64,000 nt of DNA from Bacillus sp. P14.5 (lineage in GTDB: Bacteria; Bacillota; Bacilli; Bacillales; Bacillaceae_B). Position 1 is the stretch's first letter. Each line of letters opens with the position of its first letter. This document shows positions 18,378-27,445 of this stretch, piece after piece. Location: the NCBI RefSeq assembly GCF_003316765.1, contig NZ_NIJF01000015.1:29101-93100 (forward strand), read 5' to 3'. Made by a program: the position numbers and the translations under genes. A model generated the notes under the pieces. It worked only from the letters and a program-made list of their open reading frames with translations. It ran no database searches and had not been told where the DNA came from.

Positions 18378-18671
18378 TTAACCCCGGATTTGGTTTGCAA
18401 TTTGAGCATCTGCGTCTTCAAGAGACTTGGCTGTGCTGTTCAATTGCATTGAGATGTCTTCGAGCAGCTGCTGCATTTGCAGGAATGAAGGACGAAGTGT
18501 CTGGTATTGTTCAGCGAAAGCACGGCTGGATTCACCTTCCCACATGCCTTCAAGTTCGGATATCATATTATCCAAACGTGAAATCTGCTCTCCTACCTGG
18601 CTGCTCTCACTAGTGTAACGATTGGACATACTGATCAATTCTGCTGGGGTAACGCGAATAATTCCTGACAT
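18378..18671 (-). CDS. esxA: EsxA/YukE, WXG100 secreted protein
   Basis: The 97-residue protein has the WXG motif at W44-E45-G46 within a helical hairpin, and no signal peptide. WXG100 proteins form helical dimers and are the main substrates of the EssC-driven T7SS. A YxxxD/E-type signal is not obvious at the C-terminus (LEDADAQIANQIRG). It is the first gene of the operon, as yukE is in B. subtilis, and the hairpin after it could set a high EsxA to machinery ratio. Confidence 0.92.
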   Translation of the reverse strand: MSGIIRVTPAELISMSNRYTSESSQVGEQISRLDNMISELEGMWEGESSRAFAEQYQTLRPSFLQMQQLLEDISMQLNSTAKSLEDADAQIANQIRG

Positions 18672-19256
18672 ATTAAATCATCTCCCTTTTCACAAATGTT
18701 GGTGGTAATCATCTATTTCATATCAGAATACCCAGACAAGAAAAACAGATTCTTAAAACCTATGTAATCCGTTTTCTTCCAAAAATAAAGACAATTGTTT
18801 CCATACATTCATTAATATAGTATTACAAACACCTATCCAAACTCAATTTTTCCCTGAAAAAGGAAACTATATGACTACTGTATTTATTAACCGCAGGGTC
18901 ATTTGGCATAATTACCCTAATAGGGTGATAGGTTGATAGTATGATAATGAACTTGAGGTTTTTTAATGAGGACACACCTTGTCTAAATGACCCATTAGTT
19001 ACAAGTCCTTACTTTATATCCTTATTTTTACTTCTATAAACCTTTTTTATTGAAAATATAGACTTTTTTAGCAGAGAGGGGTATTGCTGCAACCGAAACT
19101 TGGCAGGAGCAGATATTCCATCCTAATGTACAAGCTGGTGATTCTTATTACTTGTTCGAAAGCTCTGGTGATTTCTTGTATTAATACTTCCCCCGCTGCC
19201 TGCCGGGCGTCGGTGATTTCACTGACCACACAAGACACCCCCCTGAATTTATCTTC
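18672..19256. other. Upstream region of the T7SS operon
   Basis: No gene is supported. It must hold the esxA promoter on the minus strand but I could not single out one convincing -35/-10 pair. A perfect dyad ACCCTA-A-TAGGGT is at 18914-18926, a possible regulatory site. Confidence 0.4.
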
Positions 19257-19613
19257 CTAATTTTTATCAGCTTTTGCTCTTTCTTCAGCTTGAAGTCTGT
19301 CTATTGTGTATTCAACCGCCTGTATTTCATAATTCAAGCTTTGCATCTTGCTGTTCAACATTGAAAACACTTCACTAAACTGGGTCGTTTCAATATCTGT
19401 AAAGTAATGAAGCATTCCTTGAAGCCTTATTTCATCGAATTTATCGGCAAGACTGCCCCGCCAGGTAGAAGCTGAGAGCTCAGGGTTTGTAATTCTTTCC
19501 CTATAAACAGAAAATTCCTGCTGGTTTCCTTGCAATTTGCTGCTGCAATCCTGGAGCCTTTGAAGCTGATCACGCTTTTCCCTTAACAATCCATAATAAT
19601 AAAATAATGACAA
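19257..19613 (-). CDS. DUF5082/YwqH-like T7SS-associated helical protein
   Basis: The 118-residue protein is nearly all helical, without membrane segment or signal peptide. It has a WxG-like turn at W51-R52-G53 (STWRGSLADKFDE), and its N-terminus (LREKRDQLQRLQDCSSKLQ) resembles the YwqH family that accompanies LXG toxins of B. subtilis. It probably acts as a WXG-like partner or accessory of the T7SS. No LXG toxin or immunity gene follows, so it is an orphan here. The start is TTG at 19613, with GAGGTGAAGG upstream. Confidence 0.6.
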   Translation of the reverse strand: MSLFYYYGLLREKRDQLQRLQDCSSKLQGNQQEFSVYRERITNPELSASTWRGSLADKFDEIRLQGMLHYFTDIETTQFSEVFSMLNSKMQSLNYEIQAVEYTIDRLQAEERAKADKN

Positions 19614-19883
19614 GAACCTTCACCTCACTTGATTTAATGATTTCTTGATAAAATTTCCAATCTTTTTAACTATAGCATGGTTGATATAGTGACAATATGA
19701 TCAAAATTGTTTATTTTTTCCTGAAGCAAGTGGTTGTTTATTCCTATTAATTTGTTTTTTATCCTTAATGAATTTAATAATCTCATTCTTAAGTAGCACA
19801 ACTTGATGGAAATTAAACCTAAATTAATGAACTTTTTCCATTGATAGGAACTTTTTAAGAGACCTCCCATTTTGCAAATAAAT

Positions 19884-19908
19884 AGACACCCTCATTTTGA
19901 AGGTGTCC
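19884..19908 (-). terminator. Terminator after the alkyltransferase-like gene
   Basis: GGACACC and GGTGTCT arms (top-strand 19884-19890 and 19902-19908) with a T-rich tail on the minus strand, just beyond the stop at 19910. Confidence 0.65.
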
Positions 19909-19909
19909 A

Positions 19910-20227
19910 TTACGTTTTACTATTTTCAGGGGTCCATTGAAATCGTTCCAGATTGATTTTTCCATCTGGTCCGGTTTCGACTCCCTCCATCTCCAAATTC
20001 AACCGCTGTTCTTCAAAAGACTCCCCATCAAGGGCAATCCGGCCTTTGGCATTGATGACCCGGTGCCAGGGAAGCTGATGTTTTCTGCTCATGGAATGGA
20101 GAATCCTGACGACCTGGCGGGCAGCCCGCGGACTTCCAGCCAAACCCGCAATCTGCCCATAGGTCATGACTTTTCCTGCAGGGATGCTTTTGATGATTCT
20201 AATAACAGCTTCTGTAAAAGGTGTCAC
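19910..20227 (-). CDS. Alkyltransferase-like protein (ATL), MGMT family without active Cys
   Basis: The 105-residue protein matches the DNA-binding domain of O6-alkylguanine-DNA methyltransferase: IPAGKVMTYGQIAGLAGSPRAARQV contains the helix-turn-helix and Arg finger. In place of the catalytic PCHRV it has PWHRV (W54). That substitution defines ATL proteins, which bind O6-alkylguanine and flag it for nucleotide excision repair instead of removing the alkyl group. It lies 23 bases after an MprF-like gene on the same strand; no functional link is obvious. Confidence 0.85.
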   Translation of the reverse strand: MTPFTEAVIRIIKSIPAGKVMTYGQIAGLAGSPRAARQVVRILHSMSRKHQLPWHRVINAKGRIALDGESFEEQRLNLEMEGVETGPDGKINLERFQWTPENSKT

Positions 20228-20250
20228 GAAAACATCCTTTCGCTCATTTT

Positions 20251-21306
20251 TTATCGGTGGCTCTTCGCTTGCTGGTTCTGATTGATCAGCAGAAGCAATT
20301 GAACGAATGCAATGGGAAGAGCAGTCTTTTTGTATGCCAGATACTTAGGCTCCCAATCTGTGGAGAACTTATCTTTAAACTCCCTTAGCCCTCTGAAGTT
20401 ATAGAGGGAATTGCCATGAAGGTAAGCTAAATGTATAAGTTTTTCAGTCATGAAGGAATGGTGGCAGTTCCCCACATTTGAAAGCGGGGACATCCCTAAA
20501 CTGCAAGCCTGATAACCATTACTCTTTGCCCAATTGAAGATATGGACAAACAAAGCATCCATCGTGCCATTGGGACTGTCAGCCACTTTTCTCATCAAGT
20601 CGATGCTGATGGTGCCTTTGTAGTTGGTCGGCAGCGTCGCAAATGCAATTAACTTACCTTGGGAATCCCTTATCATGGCAACAGGAAAGCGGGAAACGTA
20701 TTCCTCGCTAAAGGCGGCCACCGAAAAGCCCTTTTCCTTTTGATCACCCAGCCACATGCTTGAAACGGCAGTGATTTCGGAAAGCACTCCCTCCGAAAAA
20801 GGGGGCTGGACTACATTAAAGAAATAACCATTCCTGCTTAACTTATTCAAACTTGTCCTTAGCTTGCCATTCTTTTTTCCCTCTGTGGTGAAAAGCCGGA
20901 GATTGACAATTCCCTCTTCTCCAAGCTTGACGAACCTGTACCCTGAATCATGGTAATGCTGCATATACTTCGGGCTGATCTGATAAAATACAGGCTTCAA
21001 ACCTCTATCCCTGCCATGGTCAGAGAATTCTTTGATGGCTTGATGAATATGAGCCTCTTCTCCCACCGGATCACCCAGTACAATCAATTTATTGGCAAAA
21101 CGTTTATATAAAATAAACACAGTTTGATCTTCGTTCCAAAATACTTCTTTATCTTTTAGGTAGGTTAAATGCGTCAAATGATTTCCGCCTTTTTCCTGCA
21201 AAAGGGAAGTCATTCTGGCAATATGACCTTCTAAGTTACATGAAGGGATTTCATTCCTCGTCCTTTTGGCGGTCGTCATTAAGGAATTAAAAAGTTTGAT
21301 GTACAT
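20251..21306 (-). CDS. Soluble DUF2156 protein (MprF C-terminal domain-like)
   Basis: The 351-residue protein resembles the cytosolic aminoacyltransferase domain of MprF, a double GNAT fold. Supporting stretches are LGDPVGEEAHIHQAIKEFSD, FYQISPKYMQHYHDSGYRF, KLRTSLNKLSRNGY and LSNVGNCHHSFMTEK. MprF transfers Lys or Ala from tRNA to phosphatidylglycerol, but this protein lacks the N-terminal membrane flippase. It may therefore modify another acceptor or work on the membrane surface. The start at 21306 has CAGGAGG 7 bases upstream; an in-frame start at 21327 overlaps it. Confidence 0.75.
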   Translation of the reverse strand: MYIKLFNSLMTTAKRTRNEIPSCNLEGHIARMTSLLQEKGGNHLTHLTYLKDKEVFWNEDQTVFILYKRFANKLIVLGDPVGEEAHIHQAIKEFSDHGRDRGLKPVFYQISPKYMQHYHDSGYRFVKLGEEGIVNLRLFTTEGKKNGKLRTSLNKLSRNGYFFNVVQPPFSEGVLSEITAVSSMWLGDQKEKGFSVAAFSEEYVSRFPVAMIRDSQGKLIAFATLPTNYKGTISIDLMRKVADSPNGTMDALFVHIFNWAKSNGYQACSLGMSPLSNVGNCHHSFMTEKLIHLAYLHGNSLYNFRGLREFKDKFSTDWEPKYLAYKKTALPIAFVQLLLLINQNQQAKSHR

Positions 21307-21419
21307 GTACCGGCCTCCTGATAACAATAATTAAATAATACCATACAGGGGACTGGTTGATTGAAGAATTTTTGGTGAATGTTTTTTAAAATTCAGCCAA
21401 TAATTGTTGTAATCCTTGT

Positions 21420-21805
21420 TTGCGGGGCATTGAGGAAGAGTGAGTCACCGGATAGTGGACCGCAAATCCAATTTACGGGCCGTTGAGATCTAAGAAAACC
21501 ACCGGATGTTGGACTACAAACCCAATTTACGGGCCGTTGAAATCTAGAAAACCACCGGATGTTGGACCGCAATTCCAGTTTACGGGCCATTGAGATCTAA
21601 AAACCACCGGATGTTGGACCGCAAATCCAGTTTACGGGCCGTTGAGATCTAAAAAACCATAGGATGTTGGACCGCAATTCCAGTTTACAGGCCGTTGAGA
21701 TCTAGATAAACATCAGATGTTGGACCGAAAACCTAGTATACGGGCCGTTGGAATCTAGAGAACTAACGTATAATGGACTGCAACTCCAATTCACGGACTG
21801 TTGAG
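21420..21805. repeat. 53-bp tandem repeat, about seven units
   Basis: The word ACGGGCC(G)TTGAGATCT recurs with starts near 21475, 21529, 21582, 21634, 21687, 21740 and 21793, a period of 52-54 bp. Each unit also contains CCACCGGATGTTGGACCGCAA and TCCAGTTT. Units are most alike in the middle and diverge to the right. The period is not a multiple of three and no frame of merit runs through it. It has no unique spacers, so it is not CRISPR. Confidence 0.85.
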
Positions 21806-21881
21806 AACCGGGAAATCAACGCATGGGGTTCCTTAAATCGCAGGAGAGCGTCTTAGATTGCTTTTTGTCTTGTGCTAATAA

Positions 21882-21920
21882 AAAAACCATCAACTGCTTA
21901 CTAAGCAGTTAATGGTTTTT
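21882..21920. terminator. Bidirectional terminator downstream of ssrA
   Basis: A 19-bp stem with one mismatch (AAAAACCATCAACTGCTTA with its complement) carries A- and T-runs on both sides. Confidence 0.75.
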
Positions 21921-21965
21921 AAAAGATTGATTTTATATGGTAAGTTGAAATTTTGAAAATAAAAA

Positions 21966-21987
21966 CCACCAAATATGTATTTGGTGG
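21966..21987 (-). terminator. ssrA terminator overlapping the tmRNA 3' end
   Basis: CCACCAAAT and ATTTGGTGG form a perfect stem followed by TTTTTATTTT on the minus strand. The mature CCA end lies inside the stem, so 3' processing is needed. Confidence 0.85.
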
Positions 21988-22616
21988 AGACGGTGGGACG
22001 CGCTGTTCCATGCTTTCGTCATGGCACTGACTATATCTTGAACCTTATGGATAAGGTCCTTTGGCGTATTATGCGAACTGTAATTTTACCTGAACATCAG
22101 GCAGGAATCCGCATCCTAGTACTGCCGCTCGGGCAGCCTATGAGTCGATACACGGCTGTTGGATTGCTCCACATACCGCTCGGCATTGCCTTATCACCAA
22201 AGTGACTTAGGTTTCACCGATAAAGCCAAATTTTCACTTGTATGTTGCCATACAAGGCGACTAATAATTAATCGAACCCACGTCCAGACATATCGCCACT
22301 TAAGCGTCTACGAGCGTAGTCGATACATTCGCGAGTTCGCTGCAACATCTGCCTATCGACGGGCGTCCGTGCAGCTAGTCTGATTAATCTCTTCCTTCAT
22401 CCTCAGACGGTGGAATCCGGCGTAGCCCACTGAAAGTGAGTCCCTTACCCTACCACATGGGCGATGGAGGGAGGAACCGCTAAGCTAGCTTACGCTGCTA
22501 AAGCGAAGTTGTTGTTAGATTTGCCAGTTATTATTGGCGTTGACGTTTTATCGTGGACGATCCCCACGGCTCGCAACTCAAGCTCGAACTATCCCTGTCG
22601 AATCCGTAACGTCCCC
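21982..22616 (-). ncRNA. ssrA: tmRNA (ssrA), interrupted by a group I intron
   Basis: On the minus strand the gene starts GGGGACGTTACGGATTCGAC at 22616 and ends CGTCTCCACCA at 21982. The two ends pair as the tRNA-like acceptor stem. The tag frame GGC AAA TCT ... GCG TAA (22525-22490) encodes GKSNNNFALAA, an 11-residue degradation tag with the usual ALAA end. The T-arm GTGGGTTCGAT / TCCCACC is split by 272 bases with group I intron hallmarks. Removing these gives a 363-nt tmRNA with T-loop TTCGATT, close to the B. subtilis size. tmRNA with SmpB rescues stalled ribosomes; smpB lies directly upstream. Confidence 0.95.
21999..22270 (-). ncRNA. Group I intron in the tmRNA T-loop, no ORF
   Basis: The 5' splice site is GGGTTCGAT^TAATTATTAG: exon CGAU can pair with intron GUCG to form P1, with the U-G wobble expected at the cleavage site. 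The intron ends in G (CAGCGCG^TCCCACC), the usual terminal guanosine. The conserved core contains GCAATCCAACAGCC (R-like) and AAGATATAGTC (S element) on the minus strand. It is too small for a homing endonuclease and none is encoded. Introns at this site in tmRNA genes have been reported in a few bacteria. It must self-splice for tmRNA to function. Confidence 0.9.
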
Positions 22617-22737
22617 ATGTTAGTTGGTTATTTTCGCGTTAACGAAAAAAACTAAGGGAAGAACGGGCAGAATAAGTTGTGCTCGGTTACTTATTCAGTT
22701 GTCCTTGCTGCCGCTTGATTACCTTGCGACAATTCTT

Positions 22738-22765
22738 ATTATAACAAATCTGCGGTATTTTGCAA
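22738..22765 (-). promoter_or_regulatory. ssrA promoter
   Basis: TTGCAA (22760-22765) and an extended -10 TGTTATAAT (TATAAT at 22738-22743) with a 16-bp spacer. It lies about 115 bases before the mature 5' end, leaving a leader that contains a GAATAAGT/ACTTATTC hairpin. Confidence 0.75.
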
Positions 22766-22793
22766 TGAATAGGCTCATGGTAAATTACGTTAA

Positions 22794-23267
22794 TCAGTAA
22801 TTCCCTTTCTGCCTTTGAGCAAGCTCACGCTGGATGGTGCGATTCGCATCTTTCCTTTTCAGGTCTTCACGCTTATCAAATTTCTTTTTACCTTTAGCGA
22901 GACCGATCAAAAGCTTGGCGACTCCGTTCTTAATATAGAGCTTCAACGGTACCAGTGAATATCCCGCTTCTTTTGTTTGTCCGATCAGCTGGGATATCTG
23001 CTTTTTGTGAAGCAGCAGCTTTCTCGTCCTGAGCGGTTCGTGATTATAGCGGTTACCCTGCTCGTATGGGCTGATGTGCATATTATGGACAAACACTTCA
23101 CCCTGCTGGATTCTGGCAAACGAATCTTTCAGGTTCACCCGTCCGGCCCTGATCGCCTTGATTTCAGTTCCTTGCAGGACAAGTCCTGCTTCATATGTTT
23201 CTTCAACGGCAAAATCATGTCGCGCTTTTTTATTCTGTGCGATTAACTTTCCTTCACCCTTTGGCAT
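22794..23267 (-). CDS. smpB: SsrA-binding protein SmpB
   Basis: The 157-residue protein has the SmpB OB-fold sequence: [40 protein letters not shown], and the C-terminal [16 protein letters not shown] with a basic helical tail that follows the mRNA channel of the ribosome. It binds the tRNA-like domain of tmRNA. Its position next to ssrA and rnr is the normal Bacillus arrangement, and RNase R degrades the released non-stop mRNA, so the three act together in ribosome rescue. Confidence 0.97.
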   Translation of the reverse strand: MPKGEGKLIAQNKKARHDFAVEETYEAGLVLQGTEIKAIRAGRVNLKDSFARIQQGEVFVHNMHISPYEQGNRYNHEPLRTRKLLLHKKQISQLIGQTKEAGYSLVPLKLYIKNGVAKLLIGLAKGKKKFDKREDLKRKDANRTIQRELAQRQKGNY

Positions 23268-23366
23268 TGGAGCTTCCCCCTCTTTCTCTGGATCGGCCGG
23301 AGATTCTCTCTATGGTTACCGGCGTCATTTTACAATAGTATAGACCATTATACTAGCTGAAAGCAA

Positions 23367-23393
23367 AGGAGAAAAGAAATGCTCTTTTCTCCT
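23367..23393. terminator. Hairpin upstream of smpB
   Basis: AGGAGAAAAGA and TCTTTTCTCCT form a perfect 11-bp stem. The same stem, extended by TTA, recurs at 23517-23549 with a different loop. Both lie in the rnr-smpB gap and could stop or process rnr read-through. Confidence 0.5.
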
Positions 23394-23516
23394 CCAGACT
23401 GTTGGCAAACGCTCGCTTTCTCCGTGCTCATTACCTTCTAGGTAAATCCGCTCCTCGAAAGTCTCGCGCATTCAATGCGAACATTTTCAATCAGTCTGAC
23501 ACATAATGATGATAAT

Positions 23517-23549
23517 TTAAGGAGAAAAGATAGACTCTTTTCTCCTTAA
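23517..23549 (-). terminator. Hairpin directly after rnr
   Basis: A perfect 14-bp stem (TTAAGGAGAAAAGA with its complement) with a 5-base loop begins 5 bases beyond the rnr stop. The T-run is short, so termination may be partial. Confidence 0.6.
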
Positions 23550-23553
23550 TGAC

Positions 23554-25884
23554 TTATTTGCGTTTCTTCGGCTTCCTTTTGCTTCTTGGTGCATTCTCAA
23601 ATTTCTTACTGCCTTTTTTCTTCTTGTTCTGCGGAGGCCGCGTTGACCATTCTCCAGAATCCTTCTTCGGCTTTTCGCTGCCATTGCGGTCCTTCTGCCT
23701 GGTTCTGACAACGGTCGGACGCTCTTCACGAGGTCTCTGGTTGCTTATCATTCCGACGATTTCAAAATCGATGGCACGTTCATCTTTGTTGACATTCACG
23801 ACACGGATGGTGATTTCGTCTCCGATACGGAATACATTTGCCGTTCTTTCCCCGATCATCGCCATGGATCTTTCATCAAAGCGATAATAGTCATCTGTCA
23901 TGTAGCTCACATGGACAAGGCCTTCGATCGTATTGGAAAGCTCGACGAACATACCAAAGTTGGTGACAGAGGAGATAATTCCTTCATATTCTTCTCCAAC
24001 CTTATCAAGCATGTACTCTGCTTTCTTCAGTTCATCCGTTTCACGTTCCGCGTCAACCGCGCGGCGTTCACGGCTTGAAGTATGATCAGCGATTTCATCC
24101 ATCAGTGCTGCCCATTTCGCCCTTGTGCTTTCATCCACCTTGCCTTCTATCAGGTAAGTCCTGATCAGACGGTGAACGATTAAGTCCGGATAACGGCGGA
24201 TCGGCGATGTGAAATGAGTGTAGTACTGTGTTGAAAGCCCAAAATGCCCAAGGCTCTCAGCATAATATTTCGCCTGCTGCATGGAACGAAGCATCATAGT
24301 GGACACTACCACTTCCTCCGGCTTCCCTTCCACTGCCTCGACGATTTCCTGAAGGGCACGCGGGTGGACGGAATTGGCTGTTCCTCTGACAAATAATCCA
24401 AAGTTCGTGATAAATTCAAAGAATTTTTGCAGCTTTTCTTCTTTTGGATCTTCATGGATACGGTAGATGAAAGGAACATCCATCCAATGGAAATGCTCAG
24501 CAACCGTTTCATTCGCCACAAGCATGAATTCCTCGATAAGACGCTCTGCCACCGAACGGGTCCTTAACACAACATCCGTTGGCTTGCCTTCATCATCCAC
24601 CAGCACCTTTGATTCTTTAAAATCAAAATCGATGGCGCCGCGTGTCATCCGTTTTTCCCTCAGAATCTGTGCAAGGTCTTCCATTTGTTCGAACATCGGG
24701 ACGATCGGCTCGTAACGTTCACGAACATTTTCATCTTTATCCACAAGGATCTTGTTTACATCGGAATAAGTCATACGCTCTGTCGTTTTGATGACGCTCT
24801 GGAAGATTTCGTGCTTGACCACTTCCCCCTGTGCGTTGATTTCCATTTCACAGCCTAGAGTCAAACGATCGACTTTAGGGTTCAAGGAACAGATTCCATT
24901 TGAAAGGCGGTGCGGGATCATAGGGATTACCCGGTCCACTAAGTACACACTTGTTCCTCTTTCAAAGGCTTCCTGGTCGATCGGGGAGCCTTCCGTCACA
25001 TAGTAGCTGACATCCGCGATATATACGCCGAGCTTGTAATTCCCATTGTCCAGCTTTTTCACGGTTACCGCATCGTCAAGGTCCTTCGCATCAGCTCCAT
25101 CGATGGTGACAATGGTTTCTTCACGAAGATCACGGCGGTTTTCCAGTTCGGATGGATCAATTTCGTCAGGTACATTATTGGCCTGCTCCATCACTTCATC
25201 TGGAAATTCAACCGTGATTCCGTGCTTGTGGATAACAGAAAGGATGTCCACACCAGGGTCATTTTTATGGCCCAGTATTTCCGTGACTTCTCCTTCCGCG
25301 CTTTTGCGGCCTTCAGGATAGGAAGTCAGTTTGACGACTACCTTATGTCCTTCAACAGCTCCCATGTTGGCTGATTTCGGAATAAAAATATCACTGGAGA
25401 ACTTCTTGTCATCAGGGATTACAAAACCGAAATGCTTGCTTTCCGTGTAGGTTCCGACGACCTGTGACACGCCTCTTTCCAAAATACGGACAATCGAACC
25501 TTCTCGTCTGCTTCCTGAAGTTTCAGAGGATACCCTCGCCAGCACGATATCGCCATTCATGGCATTATTAGTTTCATTTGGCGGAATAAAAATGTCATCT
25601 AATCCCGGTTCGTCAGGAAGTACAAAAGCGAACCCTTTCGCATGACCCGATAATTTCCCACGGATAAGATTCATTTTCTCCGGCAAGCCGTAGCGGTTGC
25701 TGCGTGTGCGGACAACAAGTCCTTTTTCCTCCATGATGACAAGTGCTTTTACAAAATCTTTAAAATTGGAAGAGCCTTCAATCCCGAAAGCTTCTTCCAG
25801 CTCCTGCACCGTCAATGGCTTATAAGCTTCATCTTTCATATAAGAAAGAAGCTTATCTATCTTTCCGCGAATAGAATCATCCAT
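23554..25884 (-). CDS. rnr: Ribonuclease R
   Basis: The 776-residue exoribonuclease has an N-terminal winged-helix and cold-shock domains, the RNB catalytic core with [13 protein letters not shown] near residue 262, and an S1 domain about 640-715 ([20 protein letters not shown]). It ends in a Lys/Arg-rich tail ([19 protein letters not shown]). It degrades structured RNA 3' to 5' and, with tmRNA-SmpB, removes non-stop mRNA. The start [13 protein letters not shown] is preceded by AGGAGGG. The gene follows the esterase by 24 bases in the usual secG-esterase-rnr-smpB order. Confidence 0.96.
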   Translation of the reverse strand: MDDSIRGKIDKLLSYMKDEAYKPLTVQELEEAFGIEGSSNFKDFVKALVIMEEKGLVVRTRSNRYGLPEKMNLIRGKLSGHAKGFAFVLPDEPGLDDIFIPPNETNNAMNGDIVLARVSSETSGSRREGSIVRILERGVSQVVGTYTESKHFGFVIPDDKKFSSDIFIPKSANMGAVEGHKVVVKLTSYPEGRKSAEGEVTEILGHKNDPGVDILSVIHKHGITVEFPDEVMEQANNVPDEIDPSELENRRDLREETIVTIDGADAKDLDDAVTVKKLDNGNYKLGVYIADVSYYVTEGSPIDQEAFERGTSVYLVDRVIPMIPHRLSNGICSLNPKVDRLTLGCEMEINAQGEVVKHEIFQSVIKTTERMTYSDVNKILVDKDENVRERYEPIVPMFEQMEDLAQILREKRMTRGAIDFDFKESKVLVDDEGKPTDVVLRTRSVAERLIEEFMLVANETVAEHFHWMDVPFIYRIHEDPKEEKLQKFFEFITNFGLFVRGTANSVHPRALQEIVEAVEGKPEEVVVSTMMLRSMQQAKYYAESLGHFGLSTQYYTHFTSPIRRYPDLIVHRLIRTYLIEGKVDESTRAKWAALMDEIADHTSSRERRAVDAERETDELKKAEYMLDKVGEEYEGIISSVTNFGMFVELSNTIEGLVHVSYMTDDYYRFDERSMAMIGERTANVFRIGDEITIRVVNVNKDERAIDFEIVGMISNQRPREERPTVVRTRQKDRNGSEKPKKDSGEWSTRPPQNKKKKGSKKFENAPRSKRKPKKRK

Positions 25885-25908
25885 TTTTTAACCCTCCTAA
25901 GTCGTCAT

Positions 25909-26655
25909 TTATACAGTCCAGTCGAGCCCTTCGAGAAAAGCATACACATCTTCATGCAGCTGCTCTTTTTCTTTATCGAGCGTAATGACATGGCCGGACT
26001 CTTCGTACCATTTAATCTTTTTATTATGAGATTCGACCGCTTCATAAATAATATTTGCCGAATCTGTGTTTATCATGTGGTCATTCCGCGCCTGTATGAC
26101 AAATGTCGGACTGTAGATCATATCTACATTGCCGCGGACATCCGCAATCAGTTCCTGGAGTGCCTTCAATGTATTCATAGGTGTTTTCTTGAACTCTGTT
26201 ATTTCTTCTTCAATTTGCGCAGGGTCTTTTCCTTCAAATTTCTTAAATTCCCTTGCGTATTCAACCACACCGTCATACATGACGTCTTCACTCTTTATGT
26301 ACATAGGCGCACACATTGGTACAATACCCTTTACAGGAACAGTGTAACCTAATTTCAGTGAAAATACCCCTCCAAGCGAGAGGCCGGCCACCGCGATTTC
26401 CTCATAGCCTTTGTTCTTCAAATGATTGTACCCGTCCATGACATCCTTCCACCAGTCTTCTGGACCTGTATGGACCAATTCCTCCGGCGGGACTCCATGC
26501 CCTTTATAATGCGGCGCATGGGATGAATAGCCTTTTTTCTCCAGAAAGCGGCCCAGCATGCGGACATCAGCTGAATTCCCGGTGAAGCCGTGCAAAAGCA
26601 GAACGGCACGCTTTCCTGCCTCAAATGTAAATGGTTTTGGCAAAACTGTTTTCAT
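25909..26655 (-). CDS. Carboxylesterase, Est30/YvaK-like
   Basis: The 248-residue alpha/beta hydrolase has [14 protein letters not shown] (oxyanion region), the nucleophile elbow GLSLGG with S93, ARNDHMI with D192 and GHVITLD with H222. These are the same triad positions, within a residue, as in the thermostable Est30 of Geobacillus. It hydrolyses short-chain carboxylesters. Physiological substrate is unknown. It lies between secG and rnr as yvaK does in B. subtilis. Confidence 0.9.
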   Translation of the reverse strand: MKTVLPKPFTFEAGKRAVLLLHGFTGNSADVRMLGRFLEKKGYSSHAPHYKGHGVPPEELVHTGPEDWWKDVMDGYNHLKNKGYEEIAVAGLSLGGVFSLKLGYTVPVKGIVPMCAPMYIKSEDVMYDGVVEYAREFKKFEGKDPAQIEEEITEFKKTPMNTLKALQELIADVRGNVDMIYSPTFVIQARNDHMINTDSANIIYEAVESHNKKIKWYEESGHVITLDKEKEQLHEDVYAFLEGLDWTV

Positions 26656-26718
26656 CGTTGAAACTCCTTTTCTAAAATTGGATCTGTTAAAGAGTAATGT
26701 TTTTTAAAAGGGTATGTC

Positions 26719-26840
26719 GACTTCCGTTCCAGGCGTACGACTCCGCGGGGCGGGCGGTGAGCCTCCTTAGCTTCGCCTGCGGGGTCTCACCTGTCCCGCT
26801 AGTCCCGCAGGAGGTCGCACACCTTCCACTCCAGTCAACA
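26719..26840 (+). repeat. Type A intergenic repeat, no apical hairpin module
   Basis: The copy reads CTTCCGTTCCAGGCG ... GACTCCGCGGGGCGGGCGG ... AGCCTCCT ... GGTCTCACCTGTCCCGC ... AGTCCCGCAGGAGGTCGCAC ... CTTCCACTCC. The two halves are imperfect inverted repeats, so the transcript can fold into a long hairpin. The apical part is GCTTCGCCTGCGGG, without the GTTCCAGTGGGTAC module seen in two other copies. The rest of 26656-27179 shows no gene. Confidence 0.85.
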
Positions 26841-27179
26841 TTTGCGGAGGGACTGAAAATCCATTATTACCTGGACTTATCAACTTTTCATAATTGAAAT
26901 GACGCCTTCTCACTGGCACTTGAACCCAAAATATCTTACAAAAAACAATATTAACTAACAAAGCCTTAAAATTATAAATAAATCAATATGCATTACGCTG
27001 CTTCTATCTGCCACTCTCCCCTTTCCATTCAACTACGGAGGGGATTTAATGACACGGCATTTTATTAAACAAACGTTTGATTAACCATTAACCTACCCCT
27101 TATTTTAAGCAATCAGCGGCAAAACAATCCAGTAATGAAGTCTATATCGTGGAAAATCCTGCTTCAAGACAAATAAAAA

Positions 27180-27202
27180 AATCCGGCCGTCACGACCGGA
27201 TT
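27180..27202 (-). terminator. secG terminator
   Basis: AATCCGG and CCGGATT arms followed by a run of T on the minus strand, 10 bases after the secG stop. Confidence 0.85.
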
Positions 27203-27211
27203 CTCTATGAC

Positions 27212-27445
27212 TTAAAAACCAAAGTATGTTACTGCAAGCGTCAATACGAAAAATAGTACGGAAAGAACGATTGTAACGCGGTGCAGCACTAAATCGAGTC
27301 CGCGCGCTTTCTGTTTGCCGAATAGCTGCTCTGCACCACCTGAGATGGCACCTGATAGTCCTGCACTTTTACCAGATTGCAATAATACTACTACGATAAG
27401 AGCAATTGAAACAATGATTAGTAAAGTGATCAATAATGTATGCAC
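27212..27445 (-). CDS. secG: Preprotein translocase subunit SecG
   Basis: The 77-residue protein has two membrane helices (about residues 2-20 and 53-73) separated by the conserved loop [19 protein letters not shown]. It is the small accessory subunit of SecYEG. The start is GTG at 27445 (MHTLLITLL), with GGAGG 8 bases upstream; the homologue also starts MH and has 76 residues. A second GTG at 27454 lies on the ribosome site itself. Confidence 0.95.
   Translation of the reverse strand: MHTLLITLLIIVSIALIVVVLLQSGKSAGLSGAISGGAEQLFGKQKARGLDLVLHRVTIVLSVLFFVLTLAVTYFGF

Noticed and set aside
19670..19870. 66-residue minus-strand frame
   Set aside because: AT-rich, no ribosome site, no recognisable pattern; 19614-19883 is treated as non-coding.
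21420..21805. Possible CRISPR array
   Set aside because: The 53-bp units are contiguous without unique spacers, they vary along their length, and there are no cas genes.
22617..22737. Riboswitch or 6S-like RNA in the ssrA leader
   Set aside because: Only one hairpin and no recognisable aptamer; most simply a processed 5' leader.
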